Below, piece after piece: positions 10,901-20,282 of a stretch of DNA of 64,000 nucleotides. The notes under the pieces are model-generated. The model saw only the letters and a list, made by a program, of their open reading frames with translations. It searched no databases and had not been told where the DNA came from. The translations under genes and the position numbers were made by a program. This DNA is from Candidatus Desulfarcum epimagneticum (GTDB lineage Bacteria > Desulfobacterota > Desulfobacteria > Desulfobacterales > CR-1): positions 425,179-489,178 of the forward strand of contig CAACVI010000001.1 in NCBI GenBank assembly GCA_900659855.1, written 5' to 3'. The stretch's first letter is position 1. Each line of letters starts with the position of its first letter.

Positions 10901-11003
10901 ACCGGAAATCAGCGTCACGGGACTGGGCGGAGACGTCATCATGTCGGCCCCGGTGGCGGAGCTTAAGGCCGCGTGGAAAAGGCCCTTTGGGAAACTCATA
11001 TGA
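7986..11003 (+). CDS. purL: Phosphoribosylformylglycinamidine synthase (PurL) with two fused PurS-like modules
   Basis: Converts FGAR to FGAM with ATP and glutamine-derived ammonia in purine synthesis. At 1005 residues it lies between small PurL (about 740) and large PurL (about 1300). Residues 1-75 and about 80-160 each look like a PurS module (LKPDLFDAAGEGV..., then YRPGVTDAPGNAAAEAV...LLANDIIERW). The PurL core follows, with YISQARSDHCNHNTFRG, ETHNSPSNMEAYGGAITG, ITDNGGGGLSSSVGESA and SGKDSMY. There is no glutaminase domain; that is PurQ, whose ATG overlaps this stop. No good ribosome-binding site is seen at 7986, and the next codon is also ATG. A TTGACA at 7814 with an AT-rich block after it may be a promoter, but its spacing is poor. 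Confidence 0.93.
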   Translation: MMPRRLEIALKPDLFDAAGEGVRKKALDYFGIVLDPVRTVNILTIDAALTDDQFERIRTGIFTNPVTQVSSYAPLPVPFDWIILTSYRPGVTDAPGNAAAEAVEALLKIRLKKGEAIYTSRRYCLSGDGLRQRDMDKIAGELLANDIIERWSARSKKDGDEIIREPETGWAVPKVILKRAPAVRTVPADSDDSLMRVSRERNLALNPNDIPVIRAYFSDEKVRAARAEAGLSDPTDIELEYISQARSDHCNHNTFRGFFRYSEKNGSFCETIDNLFKTCVERPTLELKAKKPWVASVLWDNAGAGRFDDGHYYVITGETHNSPSNMEAYGGAITGIVGVYRDPMGTGKGSRLIMGAYGYCVGPADYDGDLRPRLHPRRLLDGVIEGVRDGGNKSGVPTPFGQVVFDPGYMGKCLVFVTAVGIMPSLIKGEPSEKKTTSPGDFVIMCGGRVGKDGIHGVTASSETFSDNTPAGHVQIGDPYTQKKMHDFLLEARDEGLVSFITDNGGGGLSSSVGESALFSNGCEIDLEKVPLKYEGLDQWEIWVSESQERMTVAVAPDHLERFMALSQKHAVESSVIGVYTDSGKLRIKYNGQTCACVDLDFLSSGFPQWEFDAEWISPRDRGMVEPVLSEPKNYRNLLTDMLSGPNICSREWIARQYDHEVQGASVLKPLTGKDRDIPGDAAVIRPIPDSSKGIAFSQALLPFYSEIDAYHMTACVMDEALRRLLAVGGDPDHVGGVDNFCWPDIAFDPVKNPDGTFKAAQLVRSCRALADMCRAFEIPLLSGKDSMYVDGHLKGRYGETRKVSALCTLQFSGISVLDDVTRCVSMDFKMPGDVIYAVGTVRNELGASEYYQRLGHTGLNVPQVRPEAFIPLYRAVSLAIQRGLAASVHGIYRGGFGVHLALSAMGGNLGADVDLSRLTRDMDAAFERNDVLLFSESPGRFILTADKKNAADLEEIFQGLPFAAAGSVKEKPEISVTGLGGDVIMSAPVAELKAAWKRPFGKLI

Positions 11004-11812
11004 AAAAAATAAATGTCTGCGTCCTTTGCGGATACGGCATCAACTGCGACCATGAGACCGCGTTCGCCTTTGAGCGGGCCGGGGCGAGCCCCCGCCGGGT
11101 CCATCTCAACTCGCTTTTCGACGGCTCCGTCCGGCTGGAGGATTTTCAGATCCTGGCCTTCCCGGGGGGATTTGGCTGGGGAGACGACCACGGCGCCGGG
11201 GTGATCCAGGCGGTGGCCATGAAGACCCACATGGGCGCCGGGCTTTTGGAATTTGTGGAGGCCGGGAAACTGGTGATCGGGATATGCAACGGATTCCAGA
11301 CCCTGGTCAACCTGGGGCTTTTGCCCGGTCTGGACCATGATTACTCCCGACGACTGACGGCGCTGACCCACAACGACTGCGGGAATTTCCGCGACGACTG
11401 GACGACGCTTGAGGCCGATGAGAAATCCCCCTGCGTGTTTACCCGGGGAATGGGGAGAATCGAGCTTCCCATCCGTCACGGCGAAGGAAAATTTGTGGCC
11501 GATGAGGCGATTTTAGACCGGCTTGAGGGGGAGCGTCTCATCGCTTTGAGATACGCCCTTCCGGAAGGGGGGCCCGCGAAAGGCCGGTTTCCTGAAAATC
11601 CAAACGGCTCCCTTCGCGACATCGCCGGGATATGCGACCCCACAGGCCGGATATTCGGGCTCATGCCCCATCCCGAGGCGTTCAACCACTGGACCAACCA
11701 TCCTTCCTGGACCCGGATATGGGAGGAGAGGAAACGAAGGGGAGAGCCGTTTTTAAGCGGCATGACCCCGGGCGTCAGGCTGTTTAAAAACGCGGTGGAT
11801 TTTTTTGCCTGA
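11000..11812 (+). CDS. purQ: FGAM synthase glutaminase subunit (PurQ)
   Basis: The class I glutamine amidotransferase that supplies ammonia to PurL. The 270-residue protein has the nucleophile Cys96 in GICNGFQ, a GGFGWGDD segment and the catalytic histidine in MPHPEAFNHW. The start is the ATG at 11000, which overlaps the purL stop (ATGA), the usual sign of coupled synthesis of complex partners. It is longer than the approximately 225-residue PurQ of Bacillus and resembles the amidotransferase end of large PurL. It ends 7 bases from the convergent FAD-linked oxidase. Confidence 0.93.
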   Translation: MKKINVCVLCGYGINCDHETAFAFERAGASPRRVHLNSLFDGSVRLEDFQILAFPGGFGWGDDHGAGVIQAVAMKTHMGAGLLEFVEAGKLVIGICNGFQTLVNLGLLPGLDHDYSRRLTALTHNDCGNFRDDWTTLEADEKSPCVFTRGMGRIELPIRHGEGKFVADEAILDRLEGERLIALRYALPEGGPAKGRFPENPNGSLRDIAGICDPTGRIFGLMPHPEAFNHWTNHPSWTRIWEERKRRGEPFLSGMTPGVRLFKNAVDFFA

Positions 11813-11819
11813 AAAAACG

Positions 11820-13235
11820 TCAGTCCGACCCGCCGCCGGGCTCTTTGCCTTCGGGCTGAAAAATTTTGGACGGGTTCAGGACATTTCGGGGGTCGAACAG
11901 CTTTTTGATGTTTCGCATCAGCGCCCGCTCCGTTGCGCCGATCTCCCTGGGCAGGTGCGACGCCTTGGTCACGCCCACGCCGTGCTCGCCTGAAAGGGTC
12001 CCCCCCAGCGCCAGGGTGTGGTCGAATATGATTTCGATGGTTTTTTCAGCCTTTTTCATCTCATCCCGGTTGTTTTTGTCCAGCATGATGTTGAAATGAA
12101 TGTTGCCGTCTCCCGCGTGGCCGAAGCTGGCCATGAAAAGGCCGGTCTTTTCTCTGAGTTCGTTTATTTTCCGAATCATGTCCGGTATCCGGCTCCTGGG
12201 GACGACGATGTCCTCGTTGATCTTGTGGGAGCCGTAATTGAACAGGGCCGGGGACACGGCTTTGCGGGCCTTCCAGAGTTTTTCGGCCTCGGCCGGGGTT
12301 TCGGCGACCCGGACCGACGACGCGCGGCCCCCGGCCAGGCAGAGACGCTCCAGCTCCCGAACCGCGTTTTCGGCCTCGTCTTTTTTGCCGTCCGTTTCAA
12401 TGATGAGCATGGCCCCGGCCCCGGTGGGCAGGCCGGCCCCGATATGCGCCTCGGCGCAGCGGATGGAGGCGTTGTCCATAAATTCGATGGCCCGGGGGAT
12501 GATTCCTTTTCGAATGACTTCCGAAACCGTCTCGGCGGCGTCCTCCATGGCGTCAAAGACGACGCTCATGGTCCGGATGGTTTCGGGAAGGGGAAGGAGT
12601 TTTAAAACGGCCCGGGTGATCACGCCCAGGGTGCCCTCGGACCCCACAAAAAGCCGGGCCAGGTCATAGCCCGTCACCCCCTTGGCGGTTTTCACCCCGG
12701 TGTGAATGATCTCGCCTGTGGGCAGAACCACCTCAAGACCCAGAACATAATCCCGCGTGACCCCGTATTTCACCGCCCGGGGTCCCCCGGCGCACTCTCC
12801 CAGGTTGCCCCCGATGGTGGAAAAATCCGAGCTGGCGGGGTCCGGGGGATAAAAAAGGCCCTTTTTCTCCGCCGCCCGGTGAAGCCGCCCGGTGACCACG
12901 CCGGTCTCCACATGCGCCGTGAGATTGTCCGTGTCGATTTCCAGGATGCGGCTCATCCGGGTCATCACCAGCGCGACCCCCCCCTCCACAGGAAGGGAGC
13001 CGCCGGTCATCCCGCTGCCGTGCCCCCTGGGGGTGACGCAAAAGCCCTCCTGGTTGGCGAGAATGAGAATTTCGGACACCTGCCGGGCGTTTTTTGGAAA
13101 AACAACGGCGTCCGGCATGTGAAACATGGCCGTGGCGTCGTAGGCGTAGCAGGCCCGGTCTTCTTCCTCCTTAAGGAAATGATCGGGGCCCACAATGGAC
13201 TGAAGTTTTCGGCGGCAGGGGTCTGAAAGGGGCAT
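11820..13235 (-). CDS. glcD: FAD-linked oxidase, GlcD / D-lactate dehydrogenase family
   Basis: Oxidises a 2-hydroxy acid such as glycolate or D-lactate with FAD. The 471-residue protein shows the PCMH-type FAD-binding domain (VTPRGHGSGMTGGSLP, ASSDFSTIGGNLGECAGG, YGVTRDYVLG, GSEGTLGVIT). The C-terminal substrate domain has FGHAGDGNIHFN and the LSGEHGVGVTK motif. The ATG at 13235 was chosen because homologous sequence begins there and a GAG-type site precedes it; the open frame extends 33 unrelated codons upstream into dnaA territory. No iron-sulfur GlcF-like partner is adjacent. The exact substrate cannot be set from sequence. Confidence 0.88.
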   Translation of the reverse strand: MPLSDPCRRKLQSIVGPDHFLKEEEDRACYAYDATAMFHMPDAVVFPKNARQVSEILILANQEGFCVTPRGHGSGMTGGSLPVEGGVALVMTRMSRILEIDTDNLTAHVETGVVTGRLHRAAEKKGLFYPPDPASSDFSTIGGNLGECAGGPRAVKYGVTRDYVLGLEVVLPTGEIIHTGVKTAKGVTGYDLARLFVGSEGTLGVITRAVLKLLPLPETIRTMSVVFDAMEDAAETVSEVIRKGIIPRAIEFMDNASIRCAEAHIGAGLPTGAGAMLIIETDGKKDEAENAVRELERLCLAGGRASSVRVAETPAEAEKLWKARKAVSPALFNYGSHKINEDIVVPRSRIPDMIRKINELREKTGLFMASFGHAGDGNIHFNIMLDKNNRDEMKKAEKTIEIIFDHTLALGGTLSGEHGVGVTKASHLPREIGATERALMRNIKKLFDPRNVLNPSKIFQPEGKEPGGGSD

Positions 13236-13278
13236 GTCGGGCTCTTTTCGTGTGTGTCTTTTTTTAAAGGACGGGCGG

Positions 13279-14622
13279 CTACGCCAGGTCGCCGGACTCC
13301 AGTTTTTCGCAAAGAAACCGGACCTGGCTTCCAAGCGCCCCCCCGGTTTTCACGGCCTGCTCAATGGCGTTGATGGAGTGCAGCGCCGTGGCATGGTAGC
13401 GGTTGTATTTTTTTCCGATGGTTTGAAGGGGCAGGTCCGTGTATTTTCGGGACAGATACATGGCGATCTGCCTGGGCCGGACAATGCTCCGCTTCCGGGA
13501 CTTGGAGACGATGTCCTCCTGGGTAAGGCGGTAATGCCGGCAGACCAGTTTTTTGATGGCGTCCGCCGTTATTTTTTTCTTCTTTTTGGCGATGGTTTTC
13601 ACCACGCTTTCGGCCAGCTTCATGTCCATGGGGGAGCCGAGCAGGGAGGATTTGGTCAAAACCCCGGCCAGGCCGCTTTCCAGCTGTCTCACGTCTTCGG
13701 TCAGCTCTCCGGCCAGGTAGCGGATCACATCTTCGGGCACCCGGCGGACGCCCGAGTCGTGGCCGGACAGCTTTTTTTTCAGTATCCGGGTCCGGGTTCG
13801 GAAATTGGGGGGCTCGATGCTGGAGACAATGCCGTTTGCCAGACGCGAACGCAGGATGTCCGTCAATTTGGGGATGTCGGAAGGCGGGTAGCAGCTGGAA
13901 AAAATGATTTTTTTACCCACGTCCCTGAGCGCGTCGAGTATCAGGGCCAGCTCGGTCTGGGTGCGCTCTTTTCCGCTCAGATAATGCACGTCCTCAAGGA
14001 GCAGCACATCGCAGCCGTTCCGGTACTTTTTTTTGAACGCGTTGATGGAGTTGGACCGAAAGGCGCTGACCATTTCGTTTGAAAAATCGTCGGCCGTGGT
14101 GTAATAGACCCTTTCGGACGGGCTCTGGGCCAGGATGTGGTGGCCGATGGCCTGGGAAAGATGGCTTTTCCCCAGCCCGGTTTTGGAAAGCAGGAAAAGA
14201 AAATTCTGGCTCAAGCATTTCCGGGAGGCCAGGGCCAGGGAGGCCGAGTAGGCGAAATCGTTGGAGCCGCTCACCACGAACTCATCAAAGGTGAATCCCT
14301 TTCTCAAAAAATACCCGTTTTGGGGATGGATGTGGGGGATGTCCAGCTGCGTCTCTTTGGGGGGCGCTTTTTTCGCGTCTTTGGCGTCGGCGATTTCAAT
14401 CCTGACCTTCAGGTTTGCCCGGGACAGATCTTTGAGCCCGTTTTTTATCAGGGCCAGGTAATGGTCATGGACCCGCTTTTTGGAAAACAGGTTGGGGCAC
14501 GTCAGGGCCACAAGCCCGTTGTCGGCGCTCTGATATTCCAGGGGGTCGATCCACATCCGGTAGCTGTGGGCGGGGATCTGTTTTTTAATTGACGATTTGA
14601 CTTTCAGCCAGATTTTTTCCAT
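13279..14622 (-). CDS. dnaA: Chromosomal replication initiator DnaA, with variant motifs
   Basis: A 447-residue AAA+ initiator that would open the replication origin. Domain I begins WLKVKSSIKKQIPAHSYRMW. The AAA+ core follows, with a Walker A-like SKTGLGKSH (Lys152) and Walker B LLLEDVHYLSG. Domain IV has RPRQIAMYLSRKY and a DNA-binding signature NRYHATALHS. Differences from the textbook protein: S-K replaces the usual G-G/V of Walker A, the second Walker B position is Glu rather than Asp, and the box-reading RDHTTV is RYHATA. It is full length with no frame damage. dnaN and recF are not adjacent. It may be the main initiator of this lineage or a diverged paralogue. Confidence 0.85.
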   Translation of the reverse strand: MEKIWLKVKSSIKKQIPAHSYRMWIDPLEYQSADNGLVALTCPNLFSKKRVHDHYLALIKNGLKDLSRANLKVRIEIADAKDAKKAPPKETQLDIPHIHPQNGYFLRKGFTFDEFVVSGSNDFAYSASLALASRKCLSQNFLFLLSKTGLGKSHLSQAIGHHILAQSPSERVYYTTADDFSNEMVSAFRSNSINAFKKKYRNGCDVLLLEDVHYLSGKERTQTELALILDALRDVGKKIIFSSCYPPSDIPKLTDILRSRLANGIVSSIEPPNFRTRTRILKKKLSGHDSGVRRVPEDVIRYLAGELTEDVRQLESGLAGVLTKSSLLGSPMDMKLAESVVKTIAKKKKKITADAIKKLVCRHYRLTQEDIVSKSRKRSIVRPRQIAMYLSRKYTDLPLQTIGKKYNRYHATALHSINAIEQAVKTGGALGSQVRFLCEKLESGDLA

Positions 14623-15150
14623 GTTTATTGACGCTTATTATAAAATTGTGTGCCACGGGGTTTGAAATCGGACGCCCGGGGTCTGTTGAAGGAAGCGGGC
14701 GTTAGGGAAAAATGATCCGCGGCCCTGTTTGGATCGGGCCGTTTGACGCTCAACGGGTTATGGCACATAAAACCCCTTTGGGCAAACCTGAAAATCCGTT
14801 TTTTGGGCCATCGGGGGGGGGAGTTATGAACAATTTTTAAAGACCTGTTTTTACGATCCAATCAAATTGAAGGCCGGACAAACGCCCCCGGACGGGGCGT
14901 TTGAAAAAATGGATGTTTTTTGAAGTATTTTAGGCGGATTCAAGTCCGGCGTCGGTTTTTCGACATTTTGAAGAACTGGGAAAATCTTCTGAAATCGTGT
15001 TTTTTCTTTGATTTTTAAATAAAATGTAAAAAGGGCGCCCGGTCCCGGTCCGGCGGGCTTCCTTTTATTTTTCTTGAATATCGCGGGTCGCGGCGGTATA
15101 TTGGAGAACGTTTCTTAAAACCCCAACTCGTCCGCATTTTAAGGAGGCAT
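14623..15150 (+). other. 528-base intergenic region between dnaA and pdxA
   Basis: A divergent gap with no convincing gene; the one short open frame here (78 codons, minus) has no protein-like features. It holds a TATAAT-like hexamer on the minus strand about 15 bases before dnaA with no clear -35, a perfect 10-bp hairpin with a 5-base loop at 14879-14903 that lacks a T-run, and a good plus-strand promoter before pdxA. It is richer in A/T than its surroundings. I found no exact DnaA box (TTATNCACA); the nearest are TTATGAACA at 14824 and TTATGGCACA. An origin here is neither shown nor excluded. Confidence 0.5.
15074..15102 (+). promoter_or_regulatory. Candidate sigma70 promoter for pdxA-uvrA
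   Basis: TTGAAT (15074-15079) and TATATT (15097-15102) with a 17-base spacer, about 48 bases before the pdxA start and its AAGGAGG site. Close to consensus at both hexamers. Confidence 0.6.
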
Positions 15151-16155
15151 ATGAATCGCTCGCGCCCGATCACGGGAATCACCCTGGGGGATCCGGCGGG
15201 AATCGGCCCGGAAATTATCCTGGCGGCTCTCAAGGATTCCCGGCTCTACGAAATTTGCAGGCCCATTGTGATTGGAGACCCCGGGGTCCTGGCGGCCGTC
15301 GGCCGCTCCCTGGGCCGGCCCCCCAGGCTTTCGACGCCGGGGGAGCCCGGCGCCGGGGTCTTTGAGCCCGGGACCATCGATGTCATGGATGTGAAAAGAC
15401 TGCCCGGCTTTCAACCGGCCTGGGGCCGTCCCACTCCCCGGACCGGCGCCGCCATGGCGGCCTGGATCGAGGCGGCCGCAGACATGGCCATGGAGGGAAA
15501 GATCGCGGCCATGGTCACATGCCCCATCAATAAAAACGCCATGCGGATGGCCGGGCAGGCGTTCACCGGGCACACGGAGCTTCTGGCCGCCCGAACCCGG
15601 GCCGGGCGCCATGTCATGATGATGGCCGGGGACCGGCTGAGGGTGGCTCTGGTCACCATCCACGTGGCCCTGGACAAGGTTCCGGGTCTGCTGTCCGAGT
15701 TTCGGGTGTTTGATGTCATTCGTGTCGTTCATGACGCCTTGAGGCGTCGTTTCGGAATTCGGGACCCTGAAATCGCCGTGGCGGGCCTCAACCCCCATGC
15801 CGGGGAGGAGGGGATGTTCGGGGACCAGGAAAAGACCCTGATCTCACCCGCCGTCCGGCGGGCCCGGGACGAGGGGATGAAGGCGTCCGGGCCGTTTCCG
15901 CCGGACACTCTTTTTTATCACGCGGCCCAAAAACGATGGGACGCGGTGGTGTGCATGTACCACGACCAGGGCCTGATCCCGTTCAAGCTGCTTCATTTTG
16001 AAGACGGCGTCAACACCACCCTGGGCCTTCCCATCATCCGGACCTCGGTGGACCACGGCACGGCCTACGACATCGCGGGCAAGGGCCTGGCAAACCCCCG
16101 CAGCCTCATGGCCGCCGTGAAGATGGCGGCGGATCAGGCGAGGATGGCCTCTTGA
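15151..16155 (+). CDS. pdxA: 4-hydroxythreonine-4-phosphate dehydrogenase
   Basis: Oxidises 4-phosphohydroxy-L-threonine in the DXP-dependent pyridoxal phosphate pathway. The 334-residue protein has the family start [13 protein letters not shown], metal-ligand histidines in TGHTELLA and [13 protein letters not shown], and the GLNPHAGE and [15 protein letters not shown] motifs. A strong AAGGAGG site precedes the ATG. Its stop overlaps the TTG start of uvrA (TTGA), so the two are co-expressed, although their roles are unrelated. Confidence 0.95.
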   Translation: MNRSRPITGITLGDPAGIGPEIILAALKDSRLYEICRPIVIGDPGVLAAVGRSLGRPPRLSTPGEPGAGVFEPGTIDVMDVKRLPGFQPAWGRPTPRTGAAMAAWIEAAADMAMEGKIAAMVTCPINKNAMRMAGQAFTGHTELLAARTRAGRHVMMMAGDRLRVALVTIHVALDKVPGLLSEFRVFDVIRVVHDALRRRFGIRDPEIAVAGLNPHAGEEGMFGDQEKTLISPAVRRARDEGMKASGPFPPDTLFYHAAQKRWDAVVCMYHDQGLIPFKLLHFEDGVNTTLGLPIIRTSVDHGTAYDIAGKGLANPRSLMAAVKMAADQARMAS

Positions 16156-18974
16156 AATCCGACAAAATCATCATACGCGGCGCCCGCCAGCACAACCTGA
16201 AAAATATCGATGTGGACATCCCCCGGAACGCCCTGGTGGTCATGACCGGCCTTTCGGGGTCGGGAAAATCCACCCTCGCCTTTGACACCCTTTACGCCGA
16301 GGGGCAGCGCCGGTACGTGGAGTCTTTGTCCACCTATGCCCGCCAGTTTCTGGAGCGCATGGACAAACCCGACGTGGATTTGATCGAGGGGCTGTCCCCG
16401 GCCATCGCCATTGAGCAGAAAACCGCCAGTCACAATCCCCGATCCACGGTGGGAACGGTGACGGAAATCTACGATTACCTGCGGCTGCTTTTCGCAAGGG
16501 CGGGAGAGCCCGTGTGCTTCCAGTGCCAAAAGCCCATCGCCCCCCAGAGCGTGGATCAGATTATCGACCAGGTCCTGTCTTTGCCGGAAAAAACCCGTTT
16601 CATGGCGCTGGCGCCCCTGGTCTCGGGCCAGAAGGGAACCCACGAAAAGCTTTTCAAACGCCTCAGGAAAGACGGGTTCGCAAGGGTGAAGGTGGACGGG
16701 GAAATATTCTCCATCGACGAGATCCCCAAACTGGACAAAAACAAAAAGCGTGACATTGACGTGGTGGTGGACCGCCTGGTCATCAAAGATGGCATTCGGA
16801 ACCGCCTGGCCGACTCCATTGAGCTGGCGCTGGCCCAGTCCGACGGGCGGGTGGCCATTGAGGTCCCCGGGGAGGCGCCGGTTCTGTTCAGCGAAAAGGC
16901 CGCCTGCGTCACGTGCGGAATCAGCTACCCGGAATTCACCCCGGCCGGCTTTTCCTTCAACTCCCCCCAGGGGGCCTGCCGAAAATGCGACGGCCTGGGC
17001 TCGGCCACGGAATTCGATCCCGGGCTCATCGTGGCCAACCCCAGGCTTTCTTTGAGGGAAGGCGCCGTGGATGTGTGGGCCAACCGAAGCTCGGTGTACT
17101 ACATCGAATTCATCGACGCCCTGACGGCCCATTACGGCGTGGACATCCACACCCCCTTTGAGGAATTTCCGGACTCCTTCAAATCCACTCTCCTGTATGG
17201 GTCCGGGGACGAGAAAATTTCTTTTCATTTTGAGCGAAACGGCCGGAGATACTCCTATCAAAAAACATTTGAGGGGGTGATCCCCGGCCTGCGCCGCCGC
17301 TACCTGGAGACCGATTCCCATTACTCCAGGGAAGAGATCAAAAAATACATGACCTTCACGCCCTGCTCGGAATGCGGCGGCGCCCGTCTCAAACGGGAAA
17401 GCCTGTCCGTGAAGATCGGGGGGCTTTCCATCGCGGACATCACGGCCATGTCCGTGGACCGGGCCCTGGGATTTTTCAAGTCTCTCAAGCCGGCGGGTAA
17501 AAGAGAGATCATCGCCCGGCCCATCGTCAAGGAGATCGCCGAGCGCCTGGGTTTTTTAGAAAGCGTGGGCCTTTCCTACCTGACCCTGGACCGCTCGGCC
17601 CACACCCTTTCGGGCGGGGAAAGCCAGCGGATCCGGCTGGCCACCCAGATCGGCTCCAAGCTCACCGGGGTTTTGTATGTCCTGGACGAGCCCAGCATCG
17701 GCCTTCACCAGCGCGACAACCGCCGCCTTCTGTCCACCCTTTCGAAGATGCGGGATTTGGGCAACACGGTTCTGGTGGTGGAGCATGACGAGGAGACCAT
17801 ACGCGCCGCCGACCATGTCATCGACATGGGGCCCGGGGCCGGGATGAAGGGGGGAGAGGTCACCTTCGCCGGGACCCCCAAAGCCATGCTCAGGTCCGCC
17901 AAATCCCTGACCGGCCGGTATTTGTCCGGCCGGGAAAAAATAGAGGTTCCGGCGTCAAGGCGAAAGGGAAACGGTGAACAAATACGGATCATGGGGGCGT
18001 CGGCCCACAATCTCAAAGACATCGACGTGTCTTTTCCCCTGGGATGTTTCATCGTGGTCACAGGCGTGTCGGGCTCGGGCAAGTCCACGCTGGTTCTGGA
18101 GACCCTGAACAAGGCCATGGCCCAGACCCTGTTCCATTCCAGGATATCGGCGGGCGCCCATCGGGCCATCGACGGCCTGAAGCGCGTGGACAAGGCCATC
18201 AACATCGACCAGTCTCCCATCGGCAGGACCCCCCGGTCCAACCCCGGCACCTACACCGGGGTTTTCACCCACATTCGGGAGCTTTTCGCCAAAACCCCGG
18301 AGTCCCGGATTCGGGGATACAAACCCGGGCGTTTCAGCTTCAATGTCAAGGGAGGGCGATGCGAGGCGTGCAGAGGGGACGGCATCATCAAGATCGAGAT
18401 GCATTTTCTTCCGGATGTGTATGTGTCCTGCGATGTGTGCGAGGGTCGGCGCTACAACCGGGAGACCCTTGAGATCGCGTACAAGGGCAAAAACATCGCC
18501 GACATCCTGGATATGACCGCCAACCAGTGTCTGGCCTTTTTTGAGCCCGTCTCAAACATTCGGAACAAACTCAAAACCCTGGTGGAGGTGGGCCTGGGCT
18601 ACATCAAAATCGGCCAGCAGGCCACCACCCTTTCCGGAGGCGAGGCCCAGCGGGTGAAGCTGGCCCGGGAGCTGAGCAAAAGGGGAACCGGGAAAACCGT
18701 TTATATCCTGGACGAGCCCACCACCGGGCTCCACATGGACGACATCAAGAAGCTTCTGAGCGTTCTCAACCGGCTGGTGGACAACGGGAACACGGTCATT
18801 GTCATTGAGCACAACCTGGATGTGATCAAAACCGCCGATCATATCATTGATCTGGGCCCCGAGGGCGGGGACGGGGGCGGCCGGGTCGTGGCCGCCGGAA
18901 CCCCGGAGCAGGTGAGGGCCGCCAGGGGCTCCCACACCGGCCGGTTTTTGAAAAAGGTTCTGTCCGCCTCTTGA
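16152..18974 (+). CDS. uvrA: UvrABC excinuclease subunit A
   Basis: The damage-sensing ATPase of nucleotide excision repair. The 940-residue length is normal. Two ABC ATPase halves are seen: Walker [16 protein letters not shown] near the N-terminus and [15 protein letters not shown] past residue 630, with signatures [12 protein letters not shown] and [12 protein letters not shown]. The zinc modules are intact: a Cys pair before ISYPEF with CRKCDG after it, and CEACRGDG with [15 protein letters not shown]. Translation begins at a TTG inside the end of pdxA; the second codon onward ([18 protein letters not shown]) matches the usual UvrA N-terminus. Confidence 0.96.
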   Translation: MKSDKIIIRGARQHNLKNIDVDIPRNALVVMTGLSGSGKSTLAFDTLYAEGQRRYVESLSTYARQFLERMDKPDVDLIEGLSPAIAIEQKTASHNPRSTVGTVTEIYDYLRLLFARAGEPVCFQCQKPIAPQSVDQIIDQVLSLPEKTRFMALAPLVSGQKGTHEKLFKRLRKDGFARVKVDGEIFSIDEIPKLDKNKKRDIDVVVDRLVIKDGIRNRLADSIELALAQSDGRVAIEVPGEAPVLFSEKAACVTCGISYPEFTPAGFSFNSPQGACRKCDGLGSATEFDPGLIVANPRLSLREGAVDVWANRSSVYYIEFIDALTAHYGVDIHTPFEEFPDSFKSTLLYGSGDEKISFHFERNGRRYSYQKTFEGVIPGLRRRYLETDSHYSREEIKKYMTFTPCSECGGARLKRESLSVKIGGLSIADITAMSVDRALGFFKSLKPAGKREIIARPIVKEIAERLGFLESVGLSYLTLDRSAHTLSGGESQRIRLATQIGSKLTGVLYVLDEPSIGLHQRDNRRLLSTLSKMRDLGNTVLVVEHDEETIRAADHVIDMGPGAGMKGGEVTFAGTPKAMLRSAKSLTGRYLSGREKIEVPASRRKGNGEQIRIMGASAHNLKDIDVSFPLGCFIVVTGVSGSGKSTLVLETLNKAMAQTLFHSRISAGAHRAIDGLKRVDKAINIDQSPIGRTPRSNPGTYTGVFTHIRELFAKTPESRIRGYKPGRFSFNVKGGRCEACRGDGIIKIEMHFLPDVYVSCDVCEGRRYNRETLEIAYKGKNIADILDMTANQCLAFFEPVSNIRNKLKTLVEVGLGYIKIGQQATTLSGGEAQRVKLARELSKRGTGKTVYILDEPTTGLHMDDIKKLLSVLNRLVDNGNTVIVIEHNLDVIKTADHIIDLGPEGGDGGGRVVAAGTPEQVRAARGSHTGRFLKKVLSAS

Positions 18975-18976
18975 GG

Positions 18977-19777
18977 TCAGGACAGTTTCCGGCGGTGGGG
19001 CAGAAAATAGGCCATGGGGCTGTTTCGCACCGCCCGGAGGTCCTTTGCTTTCAAATCGGCCACCACCAGCCCCTTCGGCTCGGCGGCCCGGGTTTCCAGC
19101 GCCCTTCCAGAGGGCCCGATGACCAGGGCGATTCCCGGGAACCGGACCCCTTTTTTGTATTCCCCGGAGGCGTTCACCGCCGCCACAAAGACGGCGTTGT
19201 CAAAGGCCCTGGCCGGCAGGTGCCGCATCCATGACCGGCGTTTTTCCTTCTCGTCTCCCCGGGGAGAGGCGTGGGGCATGAAAATGACATCCACGCCTTT
19301 TTCCGCCATTTGGGTGGAAAGCCCGGGAAAATGGGCGTCGTAGCATAGCTGGATTCCGAACGCGACCCCGGAGGTCTCAAAAACCGGGACTTTTCGTCCG
19401 GGCGAAAAAACCCCGCGCTCCGGCGGCGCGATGTGCGTTTTCCGGTAAACGCCCAAAGACCCGTCCGGGCAGGCCGCCAAATGGGAGGCGAATATCCGGC
19501 CCTGGGAGCCCTTCTCGGCAAGACCCGCCAGTATGGCCACGCCGCGGCGCCGGGCCATGTCCGCAAGCCTTTGGGACACGTCTCCCGGGACGGGGCGGGC
19601 CGCTTCGGCCATGTCCTTTCCCAGGCTGTATCCAGAGACGCTCAGCTCCGGGAAGCAGATGATTTTTGCCCCGCTGTCCCCGGCGCCTTTCACAAGTGGG
19701 TCCATGCGCTCAATGTTTTCCAGGACCGCGCCTTTTTTTGAGGCGACCGGGGCTAGGGCGATGCGGATGTCTTTCAT
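18977..19777 (-). CDS. Carbon-nitrogen hydrolase (nitrilase superfamily)
   Basis: A 266-residue cytosolic hydrolase of amide or nitrile bonds. The catalytic triad is visible: Glu44 in FPELS, Lys113 in YRKTH and Cys145 in QLCYD. A second glutamate typical of the family is plausible in the APPERG stretch after the lysine. The size fits single-domain amidases such as omega-amidase or carbamoylputrescine amidase, but no specific subfamily is clear. It converges on uvrA with a 2-base gap and starts 41 bases past the siroheme decarboxylase gene on the same strand. Confidence 0.87.
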   Translation of the reverse strand: MKDIRIALAPVASKKGAVLENIERMDPLVKGAGDSGAKIICFPELSVSGYSLGKDMAEAARPVPGDVSQRLADMARRRGVAILAGLAEKGSQGRIFASHLAACPDGSLGVYRKTHIAPPERGVFSPGRKVPVFETSGVAFGIQLCYDAHFPGLSTQMAEKGVDVIFMPHASPRGDEKEKRRSWMRHLPARAFDNAVFVAAVNASGEYKKGVRFPGIALVIGPSGRALETRAAEPKGLVVADLKAKDLRAVRNSPMAYFLPHRRKLS

Positions 19778-19818
19778 GGAGGGTTTTTCTTTCGCTCAGG
19801 CCGGGGCCTGGTCCCGGC

Positions 19819-20277
19819 TCACAGGGTAAAATGGGCTTTGATCTTAAAGACCCGGGTGGCGGGGAGGTTCAGGATGTCCCTGATTCCGGTCTTTTCGGAG
19901 ATGGACTTGAGATTTTGTTCAATATGCGCCATGGACGGGGCGATGAATGTGAACCAGACGTTGTAGTCGTTTTCCCGAAGGTAGTTGTGGGTCACTCCCG
20001 GGTATCGGCTCACCTCACGGGCAAAGGATTCGACTTGCTCCCCGGGCACCCTGGCGGCGCACAGCGTGCTGGAAAAATTGAGCTTTTCGGGAACGAAGTT
20101 CCCCCCGATACGGCGGATGATTCCGTTTTTTTTCAGGCGCCTGATCCGCCGGATGACGTCGTCTTCCTCAAGGCCCAGCTCTTCGGCCACCGCCAGGTAA
20201 GGCCGGGGCGCGATGGGCAGATCCGACTGTATCCGGTTGATGATCCTTTTGTCCGTGTCATCCAATTTGGCTTCCAT
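19819..20277 (-). CDS. Siroheme decarboxylase subunit (AhbA/AhbB, AsnC/Lrp-like)
   Basis: One of the two paralogous subunits that decarboxylate siroheme to didecarboxysiroheme in the alternative heme pathway of sulfate reducers and archaea. The 152-residue protein looks like an Lrp/AsnC regulator: an N-terminal winged-helix segment (DDTDKRIINRIQSD) and a C-terminal alpha/beta domain. It carries the Ahb signatures RRIGGNFVPEKLNF, STLCAARVPGE and GVTHNYLRENDYNVWFTFIAP. The ATG at 20277 fits the family's N-terminus. It follows yjbQ by 5 bases. The second subunit and the later ahbC/ahbD genes are not in the window, so A versus B is undecided. Confidence 0.85.
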   Translation of the reverse strand: MEAKLDDTDKRIINRIQSDLPIAPRPYLAVAEELGLEEDDVIRRIRRLKKNGIIRRIGGNFVPEKLNFSSTLCAARVPGEQVESFAREVSRYPGVTHNYLRENDYNVWFTFIAPSMAHIEQNLKSISEKTGIRDILNLPATRVFKIKAHFTL

Positions 20278-20282
20278 ATTCT

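Noticed and set aside
14625-14861. A 78-codon minus-strand gene upstream of dnaA
   Set aside because: No protein-like composition, no ribosome-binding site, and it covers the likely dnaA leader.
14623-15150. Chromosomal origin oriC next to dnaA
   Set aside because: No cluster of DnaA boxes could be found and dnaN/recF are not adjacent; left only as something to test by GC skew.
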